A DNA stretch of 32,819 nucleotides, taken from positions 1 through 32,819 of the forward strand of contig CAZHGM010000006.1 of NCBI GenBank assembly GCA_964532145.1, written 5' to 3'. This stretch comes from JAPUDQ01 sp964532145 (GTDB taxonomy: Bacteria; Patescibacteriota; Saccharimonadia; Saccharimonadales; Saccharimonadaceae). A program made the position numbers and the translations under genes. The notes under the pieces were generated by a model. That model saw nothing but the letters and a program-made list of their open reading frames with translations. It had not been told where the DNA came from and ran no database searches. This document shows positions 1-6,590 of the stretch, piece by piece; within the stretch, counting starts at the first letter, position 1, and each line of letters starts with the position of its first letter.

Positions 1-337
1 CAGCAGTCTGGCCTTTTTGGACAAGGTCGGCTATCAAAATGTCATCCCGGTATACTTCTGTTCCGACCGGTACGGTTACGACCATATCCTCACCATTGCG
101 GCCATGTTTCTGACGCTTGCCGCCAGCCTGACCATCCTGGGCTTTGACCTCAGGTTTATACCGAAAATCAATCAAAGTGTTTTTACGCTCGTCGGCCTCA
201 AAAATCACATTGCCCCCACGGCCGCCATCACCACCATCCGGGCCACCTTTGTCAACATACTTCTCATGACGAAAACTAACGGTACCGTTACCGCCGCGAC
301 CTGCTTTTACAGAAATAAGAGCGCTATCAACAAACAT
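1..337 (-). CDS. obg: GTPase Obg, N-terminal part (cut by window edge)
   Basis: The first 112 residues of Obg/CgtA, the ribosome-associated GTPase that acts in late 50S assembly and stress signalling. The visible part is the glycine-rich Obg fold. It begins MFVDSALISVKAGRGGNG, then has GGPDGGDGGRGGNV (residues 31-44), the QDGQAGGKRQKHGRNGED stretch (residues 67-84) and VTVPVGTEV (87-95), all family hallmarks. The G domain lies outside the window to the left. The ATG at 335-337 fits the family start, and no Shine-Dalgarno is visible. A -10-like TACGAT ends 9 nt upstream, so the message may be nearly leaderless. Identification is firm; completeness of the gene cannot be judged. Confidence 0.93.
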   Translation of the reverse strand, partial: MFVDSALISVKAGRGGNGTVSFRHEKYVDKGGPDGGDGGRGGNVIFEADERKNTLIDFRYKPEVKAQDGQAGGKRQKHGRNGEDMVVTVPVGTEVYRDDILIADLVQKGQTA

Positions 338-346
338 ATCTGTTAT

Positions 347-375
347 ATCGTAGCATTTTTGACATTTTATTACAA
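347..375 (-). promoter_or_regulatory. Putative obg promoter
   Basis: On the minus strand TTGTAA (370-375) is followed after 17 nt by TACGAT (347-352), which ends 9 nt before the obg ATG. Both boxes match the sigma-70 consensus at 4 of 6 positions. It overlaps a much stronger promoter on the opposite strand, so the two would interfere. Confidence 0.4.
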
Positions 376-387
376 ATTTGCTATAAT
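359..387 (+). promoter_or_regulatory. Perfect-consensus sigma-70 promoter facing right
   Basis: TTGACA (359-364), a 17-nt spacer and TATAAT (382-387), with TGC directly before the -10 box (extended -10). This is the textbook housekeeping promoter with no mismatch. Transcription would start near 394-396 and run into 395-521 and then antisense to the 3' end of the LysM-CHAP gene. No convincing gene follows. A TTG-started frame from 398 exists, but it continues as an antisense shadow of the CHAP gene. The product may be a small or antisense RNA. Confidence 0.7.
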
Positions 388-459
388 ATATTGATTATTG
401 GTTAAAGCAAAATTCTACGCTACGCAGTCTTTCCCTGTAAATTGCAGAATGAGCTGTGC

Positions 460-481
460 AAAAGGCACTCCCAAGGAGTAC
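460..481 (-). terminator. Weak hairpin after the LysM-CHAP gene
   Basis: Minus-strand stem of 7 bp (one G-T pair) around a TTG loop at 465-481, followed by a short T run at 460-463. It lies about 40 nt past the CHAP stop codon and could end that transcript. The T tract is short, so this is tentative. Confidence 0.35.
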
Positions 482-521
482 TTCAGAAGAAAAACCATCA
501 AGAAGCCGGAGGGGTCAATTT

Positions 522-1658
522 CTAGTGAATGTAGTTGTAGCGAGCCGCTTGCCCCGCATCGAGCGTACGAGATGACTTCACGTTCCAGCCAGCATAGTTC
601 ATTTCAGAGACAGTCACACTGCCATCTGCGCCAACGCTCTCGACAACCGCAACGTGACCGTAGCCACCTGCGCTATAGCTGTCTTGCATGACTGCTCCGA
701 CTTCAGGCACGTTATCAACTCTAAAACCGCTGCCGCGCGCCATGTAGGCCCATGATGAGGCATTGCCCCAGAAACTTCCCACCGGACGCCCGAGCTCGGC
801 GCGTCGGTTGTAGGCATACCATGTACAGTAACCATAGTCATAACGGTTTCCAACGGCAGCTGCACTGGCGTAATACGATGTACCGACAGGGTTAGTCGTG
901 CGTGGAGTTGCCGCAACTGTCGACGTCTGGCGAATTGACTCCGGGCGTTCGTTATCGGGCAAAACGCCATCAGGCAGAATAATTTTCGACCCCGGTGTAA
1001 CACCGGTCGTCTCAAGGTCGTTGTAAGTCAAAATTCTTTCTTTGGCCGTACCATATTTACTAGCAATCGATTCAACTGAATCGCCGCTTTTTACCGTATA
1101 TACGACCCCATTCACACTAGGAATCTGTAGTTTAGTGCCCGTAGCAAGCGAATCATTAATCATGCCATTCGCCCATTTAATGGTTTGCGCGGAGAGTCCG
1201 AATCGAGCCGCCACTGATTGTGCCGTGTCGCCAGCAACAGTGGTATATTCAATCACACCGCGGGTACCAGTACCCGACTGAACAATCTGCGGCTTTGAAA
1301 GTACGGTGTCACTCACCTGTGACAGCTCACTTTTGGCACCAAGTGAAATCGATAGGTTAGAGACATTGGTCGCAACGGATAGATTAGCGACCTGGGCAGT
1401 ATCTGCGGCAAGCTGTGCTGCTTGGAGTTGGTCTACTGAGGGGTTGTCAAGCTCCATGCTAGTGGTGGTAACTTGAGATGCAACTTGCTGTTCAATCGGT
1501 GATTGATACCCAACTGAGACGACACTTGCAATCAACGCAACAAGTGTTGCGTAAATGGTAAACGTCGTAATAGTACGTAATCGTCGCTGACGCGAGCGTT
1601 TCGTAGGCTGAGTGATATCAGGTGACCCTGAGTTCGAAGCGTTAATTGCGTTCTCCAT
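522..1658 (-). CDS. LysM-CHAP cell wall hydrolase, membrane-anchored
   Basis: A 378-residue secreted or membrane-tethered peptidoglycan hydrolase. A basic N-terminus (KRSRQRRLR) leads into a hydrophobic helix at about 30-50, then a Ser/Thr/Gln-rich linker. Two LysM peptidoglycan-binding repeats follow at about 137-180 and 186-229, each with the YTVxxGDT/S-type opening and a closing LQIP or IILP. The C-terminal CHAP domain (about 265-378) keeps the nucleophile Cys278 in YGYCTWYAYNRR, His335 in YGHVAVVE and the polar residue of SEMNY near 352-354. CHAP enzymes cleave peptide bonds in the cell wall stem or cross-bridge. The gene stands alone behind its own consensus promoter and a 200-nt leader, which suggests separate regulation. 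The exact bond cut and whether it acts on self or on a partner cell are unknown. Confidence 0.88.
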   Translation of the reverse strand: MENAINASNSGSPDITQPTKRSRQRRLRTITTFTIYATLVALIASVVSVGYQSPIEQQVASQVTTTSMELDNPSVDQLQAAQLAADTAQVANLSVATNVSNLSISLGAKSELSQVSDTVLSKPQIVQSGTGTRGVIEYTTVAGDTAQSVAARFGLSAQTIKWANGMINDSLATGTKLQIPSVNGVVYTVKSGDSVESIASKYGTAKERILTYNDLETTGVTPGSKIILPDGVLPDNERPESIRQTSTVAATPRTTNPVGTSYYASAAAVGNRYDYGYCTWYAYNRRAELGRPVGSFWGNASSWAYMARGSGFRVDNVPEVGAVMQDSYSAGGYGHVAVVESVGADGSVTVSEMNYAGWNVKSSRTLDAGQAARYNYIH

Positions 1659-1858
1659 GATAGCTGTTGCCAGATATCACTACCGATACTCTGTCTTACC
1701 CCGTAAGAAAACGGGCAGGATATGCGTCGACCTTAGTTCGCAGTGGATTAGTTTCTATTAACTTTGTTCGTTTTATATCCGTGCGACATTTGTCGGTAGG
1801 CCACTGTCATAAGCGTGCTCCACCCGGGATTTGACTCCGGCAGCCCTGCCAGTGAACA
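1659..1858 (-). promoter_or_regulatory. Structured 200-nt 5' leader of the CHAP hydrolase gene
   Basis: The promoter at 1865-1893 should start transcription near 1858, leaving about 200 nt before the ATG at 1658. The minus-strand RNA can form several local stems. CACTG/CAGTG encloses the first 50 nt. CCGACAAATGTCG gives a 4-bp stem with an AAAU loop, AGTT/AACT a further stem, and CCCGT...ACGGG a 5-bp stem. The 5' part (GGAGTCAAATCCCGGGTGGAGC) and an AACAGCTATC near the start codon recall pieces of ydaO-type c-di-AMP riboswitches, which often control wall hydrolases, but the core GGGGGACC signature is not seen. It is best called an unassigned cis-regulatory RNA. Confidence 0.45.
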
Positions 1859-1864
1859 CTACTA

Positions 1865-1893
1865 ATTATACGAAATATTGAAATTTGAGTCAA
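1865..1893 (-). promoter_or_regulatory. Promoter of the CHAP hydrolase gene
   Basis: Minus-strand TTGACT (1888-1893), 17-nt spacer, TATAAT (1865-1870). It matches 11 of 12 consensus bases. It sits just past the mltG stop codon at 1911, so the hydrolase is transcribed independently of the mltG operon. Confidence 0.8.
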
Positions 1894-1910
1894 TAGATTT
1901 TTTAATATAA

Positions 1911-2987
1911 TTATTGACAGAGTGTTTTGCAGTATTTTGCAACGTTGTCGAGGTGTTCCGCCTCTGTTTTCGCAAAGTACGTCTTGCCATCATCACCCGC
2001 CACAAAATACAGATAATCACCGCTGGCAGGATTAGCAACTGCTTCAAGTGCCTGAATTGCAAAATTAGCAATCGGCCCCGGTGGTAAACCGGCATGTTTA
2101 CGCGTATTATAAGGCGAATCATCATTAACAGTAGGGGCTCGGTCTTCAAGCTTTGCGGCATAGAGGAACGTCACGTCTGATCCCAGAACGATATTTTCTT
2201 TGAGACGCTTGAGAAACACTTGTGCGACCTGGCGCTGATCATCAAAATGATTAACTTCTTTCTGCACAATTGAGGCAAGAATGATACCGTCGCGCAGACT
2301 AAGACCCTGTTGTTTCAGCTTATCCTCTAGCCCACGTTTTTTGATCTGATTATTAAGCTCGTCGATGCTCATTCGCACGGCTGTATCCAGGTTGTTGTTT
2401 GCCATGATTTTGTATGTTTCTGGATACAAATAGCCCTCAAAGTTTCCATTGTTGCCAACCAGGACAGGAGAACTAACATTTGTGTGGAATGCCTTGGCAA
2501 TCTCTTGCGCCGAAAATCCCTGTTGCGCTAAACTGCCTTTGACATTCGAATCAGCCAGTTCTTTCAGGGTAAGTCCTGGTAGTACCGTAACATTCACTTC
2601 GTCGGTTTTACCAGATGAAATGTGTTCGACAATCTCTGAAACAGATTGAGATTGTTTGAGAATATAGCCACCGGCTTGCAATCGAGAATTATTCCCTGTC
2701 AGCTTTGTATAGAGCTGGAATATAGAGGCATTCCGGATCAGCTTGGCTTCCTCAAGGGCACGTCCAATAGTGCCAGCCGACTGCCCTTCACTGATAATAA
2801 ATCGATGCTGTTGATTTGATCCGGCATCTACAGGACTGAGAGACTGAATAGCATATGTCGCTCCTCCCGTCATAATTACCACCGTTATCGCCATAATGAG
2901 CATGGCAATCTTCGGCCAACGGCGATGGGGCTTGATCTCCATCACTTTGTAATTGCGATCAACGGGCGGCAAGGCTTCAGACCTCAT
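1911..2987 (-). CDS. mltG: Endolytic murein transglycosylase MltG
   Basis: A 358-residue member of the YceG/MltG family, which cuts nascent glycan strands near the membrane and so sets glycan length. There is one transmembrane helix at about 26-49 after a basic N-terminus, then a LysM-like region (about 62-125). The catalytic domain carries EGYLYPETY (184-192), ASIVQKE (238-244, with the conserved Glu244), the SPYNTRKHAGLPPGPIANF signature (291-309) and DYLYFVAGDDGKTYF. Length is typical. The ATG at 2987 overlaps the ruvX stop by 4 nt, so the two are translationally coupled. Adjacent ruvX-mltG genes are common in bacteria, which supports the call. Confidence 0.94.
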   Translation of the reverse strand: MRSEALPPVDRNYKVMEIKPHRRWPKIAMLIMAITVVIMTGGATYAIQSLSPVDAGSNQQHRFIISEGQSAGTIGRALEEAKLIRNASIFQLYTKLTGNNSRLQAGGYILKQSQSVSEIVEHISSGKTDEVNVTVLPGLTLKELADSNVKGSLAQQGFSAQEIAKAFHTNVSSPVLVGNNGNFEGYLYPETYKIMANNNLDTAVRMSIDELNNQIKKRGLEDKLKQQGLSLRDGIILASIVQKEVNHFDDQRQVAQVFLKRLKENIVLGSDVTFLYAAKLEDRAPTVNDDSPYNTRKHAGLPPGPIANFAIQALEAVANPASGDYLYFVAGDDGKTYFAKTEAEHLDNVAKYCKTLCQ

Positions 2988-3388
2988 AATCGCTCCAAAT
3001 AATCATGCAGTATCAGTGCAGCTGATTCTGCATCGATGTCGCTTTTAGTATATGGCCTTCCGCGTGATCGTAATATCTCCTCAGCCCTTACAGAGGTCAA
3101 TGACTCATCCTGGTACACGGTTGGCGTAACAATAGCTTGATTGATCTGACCGACAAATGATGTTACCTTTGCGGTCTGCTCCGTTGGCTCGCCAGAAAGA
3201 TTGCGCGGATATCCCACAACTATGCGGTCAATGCCCTCATATGTCACCAACTCGGCAATTTGTTCTAGAATCTGGTCGGTGACATCAATCGTCGGGAGCA
3301 GCCGGGGAATCTTCGTTTTATCATCGGCAATCGCCATACCAATACGTTTGTCACCGACGTCGAGCGCCAATACAGTGGTACTATCCAT
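2984..3388 (-). CDS. ruvX: RuvX/YqgF, putative Holliday junction resolvase or pre-16S rRNA nuclease
   Basis: RNase H-fold nuclease of the YqgF family, implicated in pre-16S rRNA 5' processing and proposed as a Holliday junction resolvase. With the start at 3388 it has 134 residues, the usual size. Motifs are LALDVGDKRIGMA (Asp10), IVVGYPRNLSG (56-66), YQDESLTS (Asp94-Glu95) and DAESAALILHDYL (Asp119). All catalytic acids are present. An in-frame TTG at 3421 would add 11 residues and overlap the upstream gene's stop. ATG 3388 is preferred because it gives the family N-terminus and has a G-rich ribosome site just ahead. The stop overlaps the mltG start. Confidence 0.92.
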   Translation of the reverse strand: MDSTTVLALDVGDKRIGMAIADDKTKIPRLLPTIDVTDQILEQIAELVTYEGIDRIVVGYPRNLSGEPTEQTAKVTSFVGQINQAIVTPTVYQDESLTSVRAEEILRSRGRPYTKSDIDAESAALILHDYLERL

Positions 3389-3417
3389 GGTACCCCACCC
3401 CATGAATGGTGATGATA

Positions 3418-5049
3418 TCAATTATTTGCATTCTGAATTTGGAATTTAATGGTGATTTTATCGGCCGACGGAGCGGTTGAAACCCAGAACGGTGAGAATG
3501 AGACTTTGACATCATTTATGCCATCATACGTTTTGACATGCGCTATTATTTCTCCCTCACGCTTACCGCTCAACTGGCTGGCAAGTTTGGCCGTATCAAT
3601 TGATGGACCGACATAGCCGGTCGTCTGCAGAGTCAGTTTGTACGAATTACCATCTTTAGCGACATTTGAGAAACGAACACTGCCGGAGCCTTTGTCGTAT
3701 ATGCTTTGGTTCGGAATGCCAGCTAGTTGTTTCTGGAGATCTTTCTCGAGAATCGCCGACACATCGGTTTTTTTCAGGCCAAGCAGTGTGTACTTGGTCT
3801 CTAGACTAATTTTGGCGGTCGAAGCCTCTTCACCAACAGCCGGTACAACATTCGGGTTACCGGGAGTGCTAACAAAGCTTTCGTTCACAATGATAATGTC
3901 TGCCCCAAATTGTTTTTTCAGGTCCTCTTTAACAACATTGGCATCTTGCGAGGCAAGTTTTTCGCGGGCAATCGCCGCATCTTGCTCACTTACGACAGTA
4001 ACCGTTTTATCAGTTCCGCCACCAGTTGGCCCAGTGAAGCTAGCTGATACTCCAGATGGCGAGCCATCAAGTGATCCGCTAGCAGCATTATATTTCGTGC
4101 CTGATTCAGCCGCTGTCACCGACCCAGACGCACTTCCGGGACAAGCAGTCGGAAAACAACCGGGGCCAATACTACTCGCTGGAACAGTTACAGCTGCATT
4201 TGTTACAAACACCAGCCCGCCGCTTGATTCAAGCTCGGTTCCTGCCGGTACGGTTGTTGATGACATCGACTGCTGTGAGAATTTAACTGTCCCTTTAGCC
4301 TTTTCACCAACATCTTTTTTGCCGGTTGCCTGGAAATCAACACTTGCAGTTTTGGCGATTTCTTTGACGTCGCCAGCCAATGTACCGTTTTCTGCGTCCA
4401 GCGATCCGCCAGGCATCGCGGTTAGGGACTTATTAACAGCATACGGTGTTGTTTTGGCGGTTATGGTGACGACGGCATGCGGAGCCCAGACAAAAGCCCA
4501 TACTAAGAATAGTAGTAGCGCCAAGCCGCCAGCAATGATAAGGGCTAGACGGTTGCGAAATGCATCGAAATTCGGAATAGACGCGCCCGATGCAGACCGT
4601 CGTTTCGCTTCAGTAAGCACCGGTGGTGCGGCGACAGCACCGTTGTCTTTTGATTTGTCATTTTTGGACATGGCAACGCCATTGGCTTCAGCAGGTTCGG
4701 GCATTTCTTCCCCATCAATGACTTCTTCGTCATCGACGCTCAGCGCCGTAACTTCAGGCATTTCCGGCTTGCTCTGCAAATTACGCGCTACAGGGATGGA
4801 AGCGCCGGCCGCTAATGCGGTCAGGGCATGATCATTCGTAATCATTACCACACGCTTGTCTACACCCTCTGCTGCACGCTGTAATAATTTCAAATTAACA
4901 ACACTCTGCAAAACACCAATTCGTTTCGGCGGTACGAGCGCGACAATAGGCGCGCTGGCGTGTTTTACTTTATCTATAATAGACGTGATATCGTCTTCAA
5001 TATCAACGTATATCACATCTTTTTTGGGATTTGACGAAGCAGCACTCAT
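3418..5049 (-). CDS. Large single-pass envelope protein with baseplate-J-like outer region
   Basis: A 543-residue protein of no assigned function. Residues 10-95 look like a small cytoplasmic alpha/beta domain (VIYVDIEDD, APIVALVPPKRIGVLQSVVNL, KRVVMITNDHALTALA). An acidic, disordered linker follows (100-160), then one transmembrane helix (about 168-188) and a long outer beta-rich region. The outer part has the PAGTELESSGGLVFVT and TAAESGTKYNA patterns reminiscent of baseplate J/gp47-like domains, plus a close Cys pair (PGCFPTACPG). It overlaps the FtsA/PilM-like gene by 4 nt, so the two are probably made together. The arrangement resembles the PilM-PilN relation (cytoplasmic actin-like ATPase plus bitopic partner), but that is inference. 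Proteins of this layout are common in CPR genomes, usually annotated as hypothetical. Confidence 0.72.
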   Translation of the reverse strand: MSAASSNPKKDVIYVDIEDDITSIIDKVKHASAPIVALVPPKRIGVLQSVVNLKLLQRAAEGVDKRVVMITNDHALTALAAGASIPVARNLQSKPEMPEVTALSVDDEEVIDGEEMPEPAEANGVAMSKNDKSKDNGAVAAPPVLTEAKRRSASGASIPNFDAFRNRLALIIAGGLALLLFLVWAFVWAPHAVVTITAKTTPYAVNKSLTAMPGGSLDAENGTLAGDVKEIAKTASVDFQATGKKDVGEKAKGTVKFSQQSMSSTTVPAGTELESSGGLVFVTNAAVTVPASSIGPGCFPTACPGSASGSVTAAESGTKYNAASGSLDGSPSGVSASFTGPTGGGTDKTVTVVSEQDAAIAREKLASQDANVVKEDLKKQFGADIIIVNESFVSTPGNPNVVPAVGEEASTAKISLETKYTLLGLKKTDVSAILEKDLQKQLAGIPNQSIYDKGSGSVRFSNVAKDGNSYKLTLQTTGYVGPSIDTAKLASQLSGKREGEIIAHVKTYDGINDVKVSFSPFWVSTAPSADKITIKFQIQNANN

Positions 5050-6326
5050 ATTCGTAGCATTCTATTTAATTTTTCTTTGACAGTATCCCCATCGGAACTA
5101 CCAACCATTGTATCATAGCCAACACGTAGTAATCCCATCGCCGTTATAAACGTATGGTCGCGCGCATCGTTTGTGGTATCAGTGATACCGACAACTTCGC
5201 TTGGCTTAATCAGCTGCACCGTCGGTTTTTTGGTAAACGGCAGTGATTTGTGCCAATCATCAGTCGAAAGCATATGGACCAGTTTCTTGAGGCTAGCACC
5301 GCCGCCGCACAGTAAAATTCTGGCTGGCAAATGGTCGACCGAATCAAATTCGCTCAACGCTAACTCGACGCCGCCGATCCAGACATCCAATGTCTTATTG
5401 ACAGATATGTCGAGCTGTTTAGCGACCGATGATTTCAAGTTAGGCTCGTCGATATTGACCTTTAATTTTTCTGCATCTTCGTAACTGAGATCCATATCAG
5501 CCGCAATAGTCCGGGTAAAGCTTCTGCCACCGATACCAAACATTTTAGTACCTTCGACTCCGCCGTCATTGACGACCGCAATATCTGTTGTACCGCCGCC
5601 GACATCAACTAAAATTGCCGTGAACGTACTACTGGCGTCAGTGCCCAGTACGCTGCGACTCACTGCGAACGGCTCAGCTGCGACAGCCATTAACTCCAAA
5701 TCAAGCTCAGACGCAACCCGCTCCAGCGCGCCAATATGCACCATTGGTGCAAAGGCGGTGTATATCTGTATTGCGATATCTTTGCCCTGAAAACCAATCG
5801 GGTTGCTCACCCGATAGCCATCGATATGGATGCTGACAATGGCGGAATTCACTAGCTTCACCTCAACGTCAGGGTTACCAGTTTCAAACCCGATTTGCTT
5901 TTGGGCTTTATCTTGGGCTCGCTCCTGGACACGTTCAATAATAAGCTCCATTTCGCTAACATCCAGCGGCCTGTCCGGCTGCGGGCGTTTGTAGCGGATC
6001 GTCTGTGTCAGGCCTTTAACCAGTTCGCCGGCAATCCCGATCACCGCACGTTTGCCCTGAACGCCAGCCTGATCCTCGGCCGCGGAAAGTGCCGCCTCGC
6101 AGTTGCGGACAACGCCGCCGATATCCGCGATAGCCCCGCCGTGCATGTCATCGACAGACTGGCGGGCGCGTCCGACACCGATAATTTCAATATCATCGCC
6201 ATTAATCCGAGCGATCAATGCTTTGACGAATTCCGTCCCGATATCAAGACCGACTATAAGATTGTCGCCGCTTTTGTTTTTGGCTGGCAACGACGGCAGT
6301 TTACTCTTCAATTTTTTTAAATCCAT
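5046..6326 (-). CDS. FtsA/PilM-like actin-fold ATPase
   Basis: A 426-residue actin-superfamily ATPase. Phosphate-1 motif VGLDIGTEFVKALIA (25-39), phosphate-2 motif VDVGGGTTDIAVV (240-252) and adenosine motif LLCGGGASLKKL (338-349) are intact. The region between about 105 and 200 fits the inserted 1C/SHS2-type subdomain of FtsA and PilM. A basic, Lys-rich N-terminus (KKLKSKLPSLPAKNK) could contact the membrane. FtsA tethers FtsZ during division; PilM is the cytoplasmic ring protein of type IV pili. The downstream partner is a bitopic envelope protein rather than FtsZ, which leans toward a PilM-like or otherwise specialised role, but sequence alone does not decide. No C-terminal amphipathic FtsA helix is obvious, though the last residues (KEKLNRMLRI) are mildly amphipathic. 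Confidence 0.8.
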   Translation of the reverse strand: MDLKKLKSKLPSLPAKNKSGDNLIVGLDIGTEFVKALIARINGDDIEIIGVGRARQSVDDMHGGAIADIGGVVRNCEAALSAAEDQAGVQGKRAVIGIAGELVKGLTQTIRYKRPQPDRPLDVSEMELIIERVQERAQDKAQKQIGFETGNPDVEVKLVNSAIVSIHIDGYRVSNPIGFQGKDIAIQIYTAFAPMVHIGALERVASELDLELMAVAAEPFAVSRSVLGTDASSTFTAILVDVGGGTTDIAVVNDGGVEGTKMFGIGGRSFTRTIAADMDLSYEDAEKLKVNIDEPNLKSSVAKQLDISVNKTLDVWIGGVELALSEFDSVDHLPARILLCGGGASLKKLVHMLSTDDWHKSLPFTKKPTVQLIKPSEVVGITDTTNDARDHTFITAMGLLRVGYDTMVGSSDGDTVKEKLNRMLRI

Positions 6327-6334
6327 TTGTAATA

Positions 6335-6364
6335 ATTATACAACAATCACGCTTATGGCGACAA
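6335..6364 (-). promoter_or_regulatory. Promoter of the FtsA/PilM-like operon, leaderless
   Basis: Minus-strand TTGTCG (6359-6364), 18-nt spacer, TATAAT (6335-6340). The -10 box ends 8 nt before the ATG at 6326, so the expected transcription start lies within 0-3 nt of the start codon and there is no room for a Shine-Dalgarno. Confidence 0.65.
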
Positions 6365-6590
6365 AGATTATTCTTTGATGTGAGCTGTTGTACTTATATG
6401 TATATCTCACAAGATTACTATTTAGACTTGATCCGTAGGTCAATAATTACAAACATTTATAGTGCTCCCCCATAACAACTCGAAGAAGCACTGTTTCAGT
6501 AGCATTATCAAAAACAGCTCAGCATCTAGATAAAAGATACGGCAGTCCTGACTGACGCGCTCTGTTAACTATAAGATCACTTTTGTGTGA
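6365..6590. other. Intergenic stretch between alaS and the FtsA-like gene
   Basis: About 225 bp with no convincing gene or tRNA on either strand. It contains a TGTGAG/CTCACA inverted repeat with a 21-nt spacer around 6379-6411 and a short TCAC/GTGA stem just after the alaS stop near 6577-6590. Neither is a clear terminator. Confidence 0.4.

Noticed and set aside
398..691. 97-residue TTG-started frame behind the perfect promoter
   Set aside because: Two thirds of it is antisense to the CHAP domain and the C-terminal part is low-complexity Ser/His/Arg; kept only as a possible non-coding transcript.
1819..1842. T-arm-like GAGTCAAATCCCGGGT as a tRNA remnant
   Set aside because: The remaining arms are missing, and the stretch is better explained as part of the hydrolase leader RNA.
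3638..4831. 397-residue open frame on the plus strand
   Set aside because: Fully antisense to the 543-residue envelope gene, which has a domain pattern, a membrane helix and an operon partner; the plus frame has no start signals and is a shadow.
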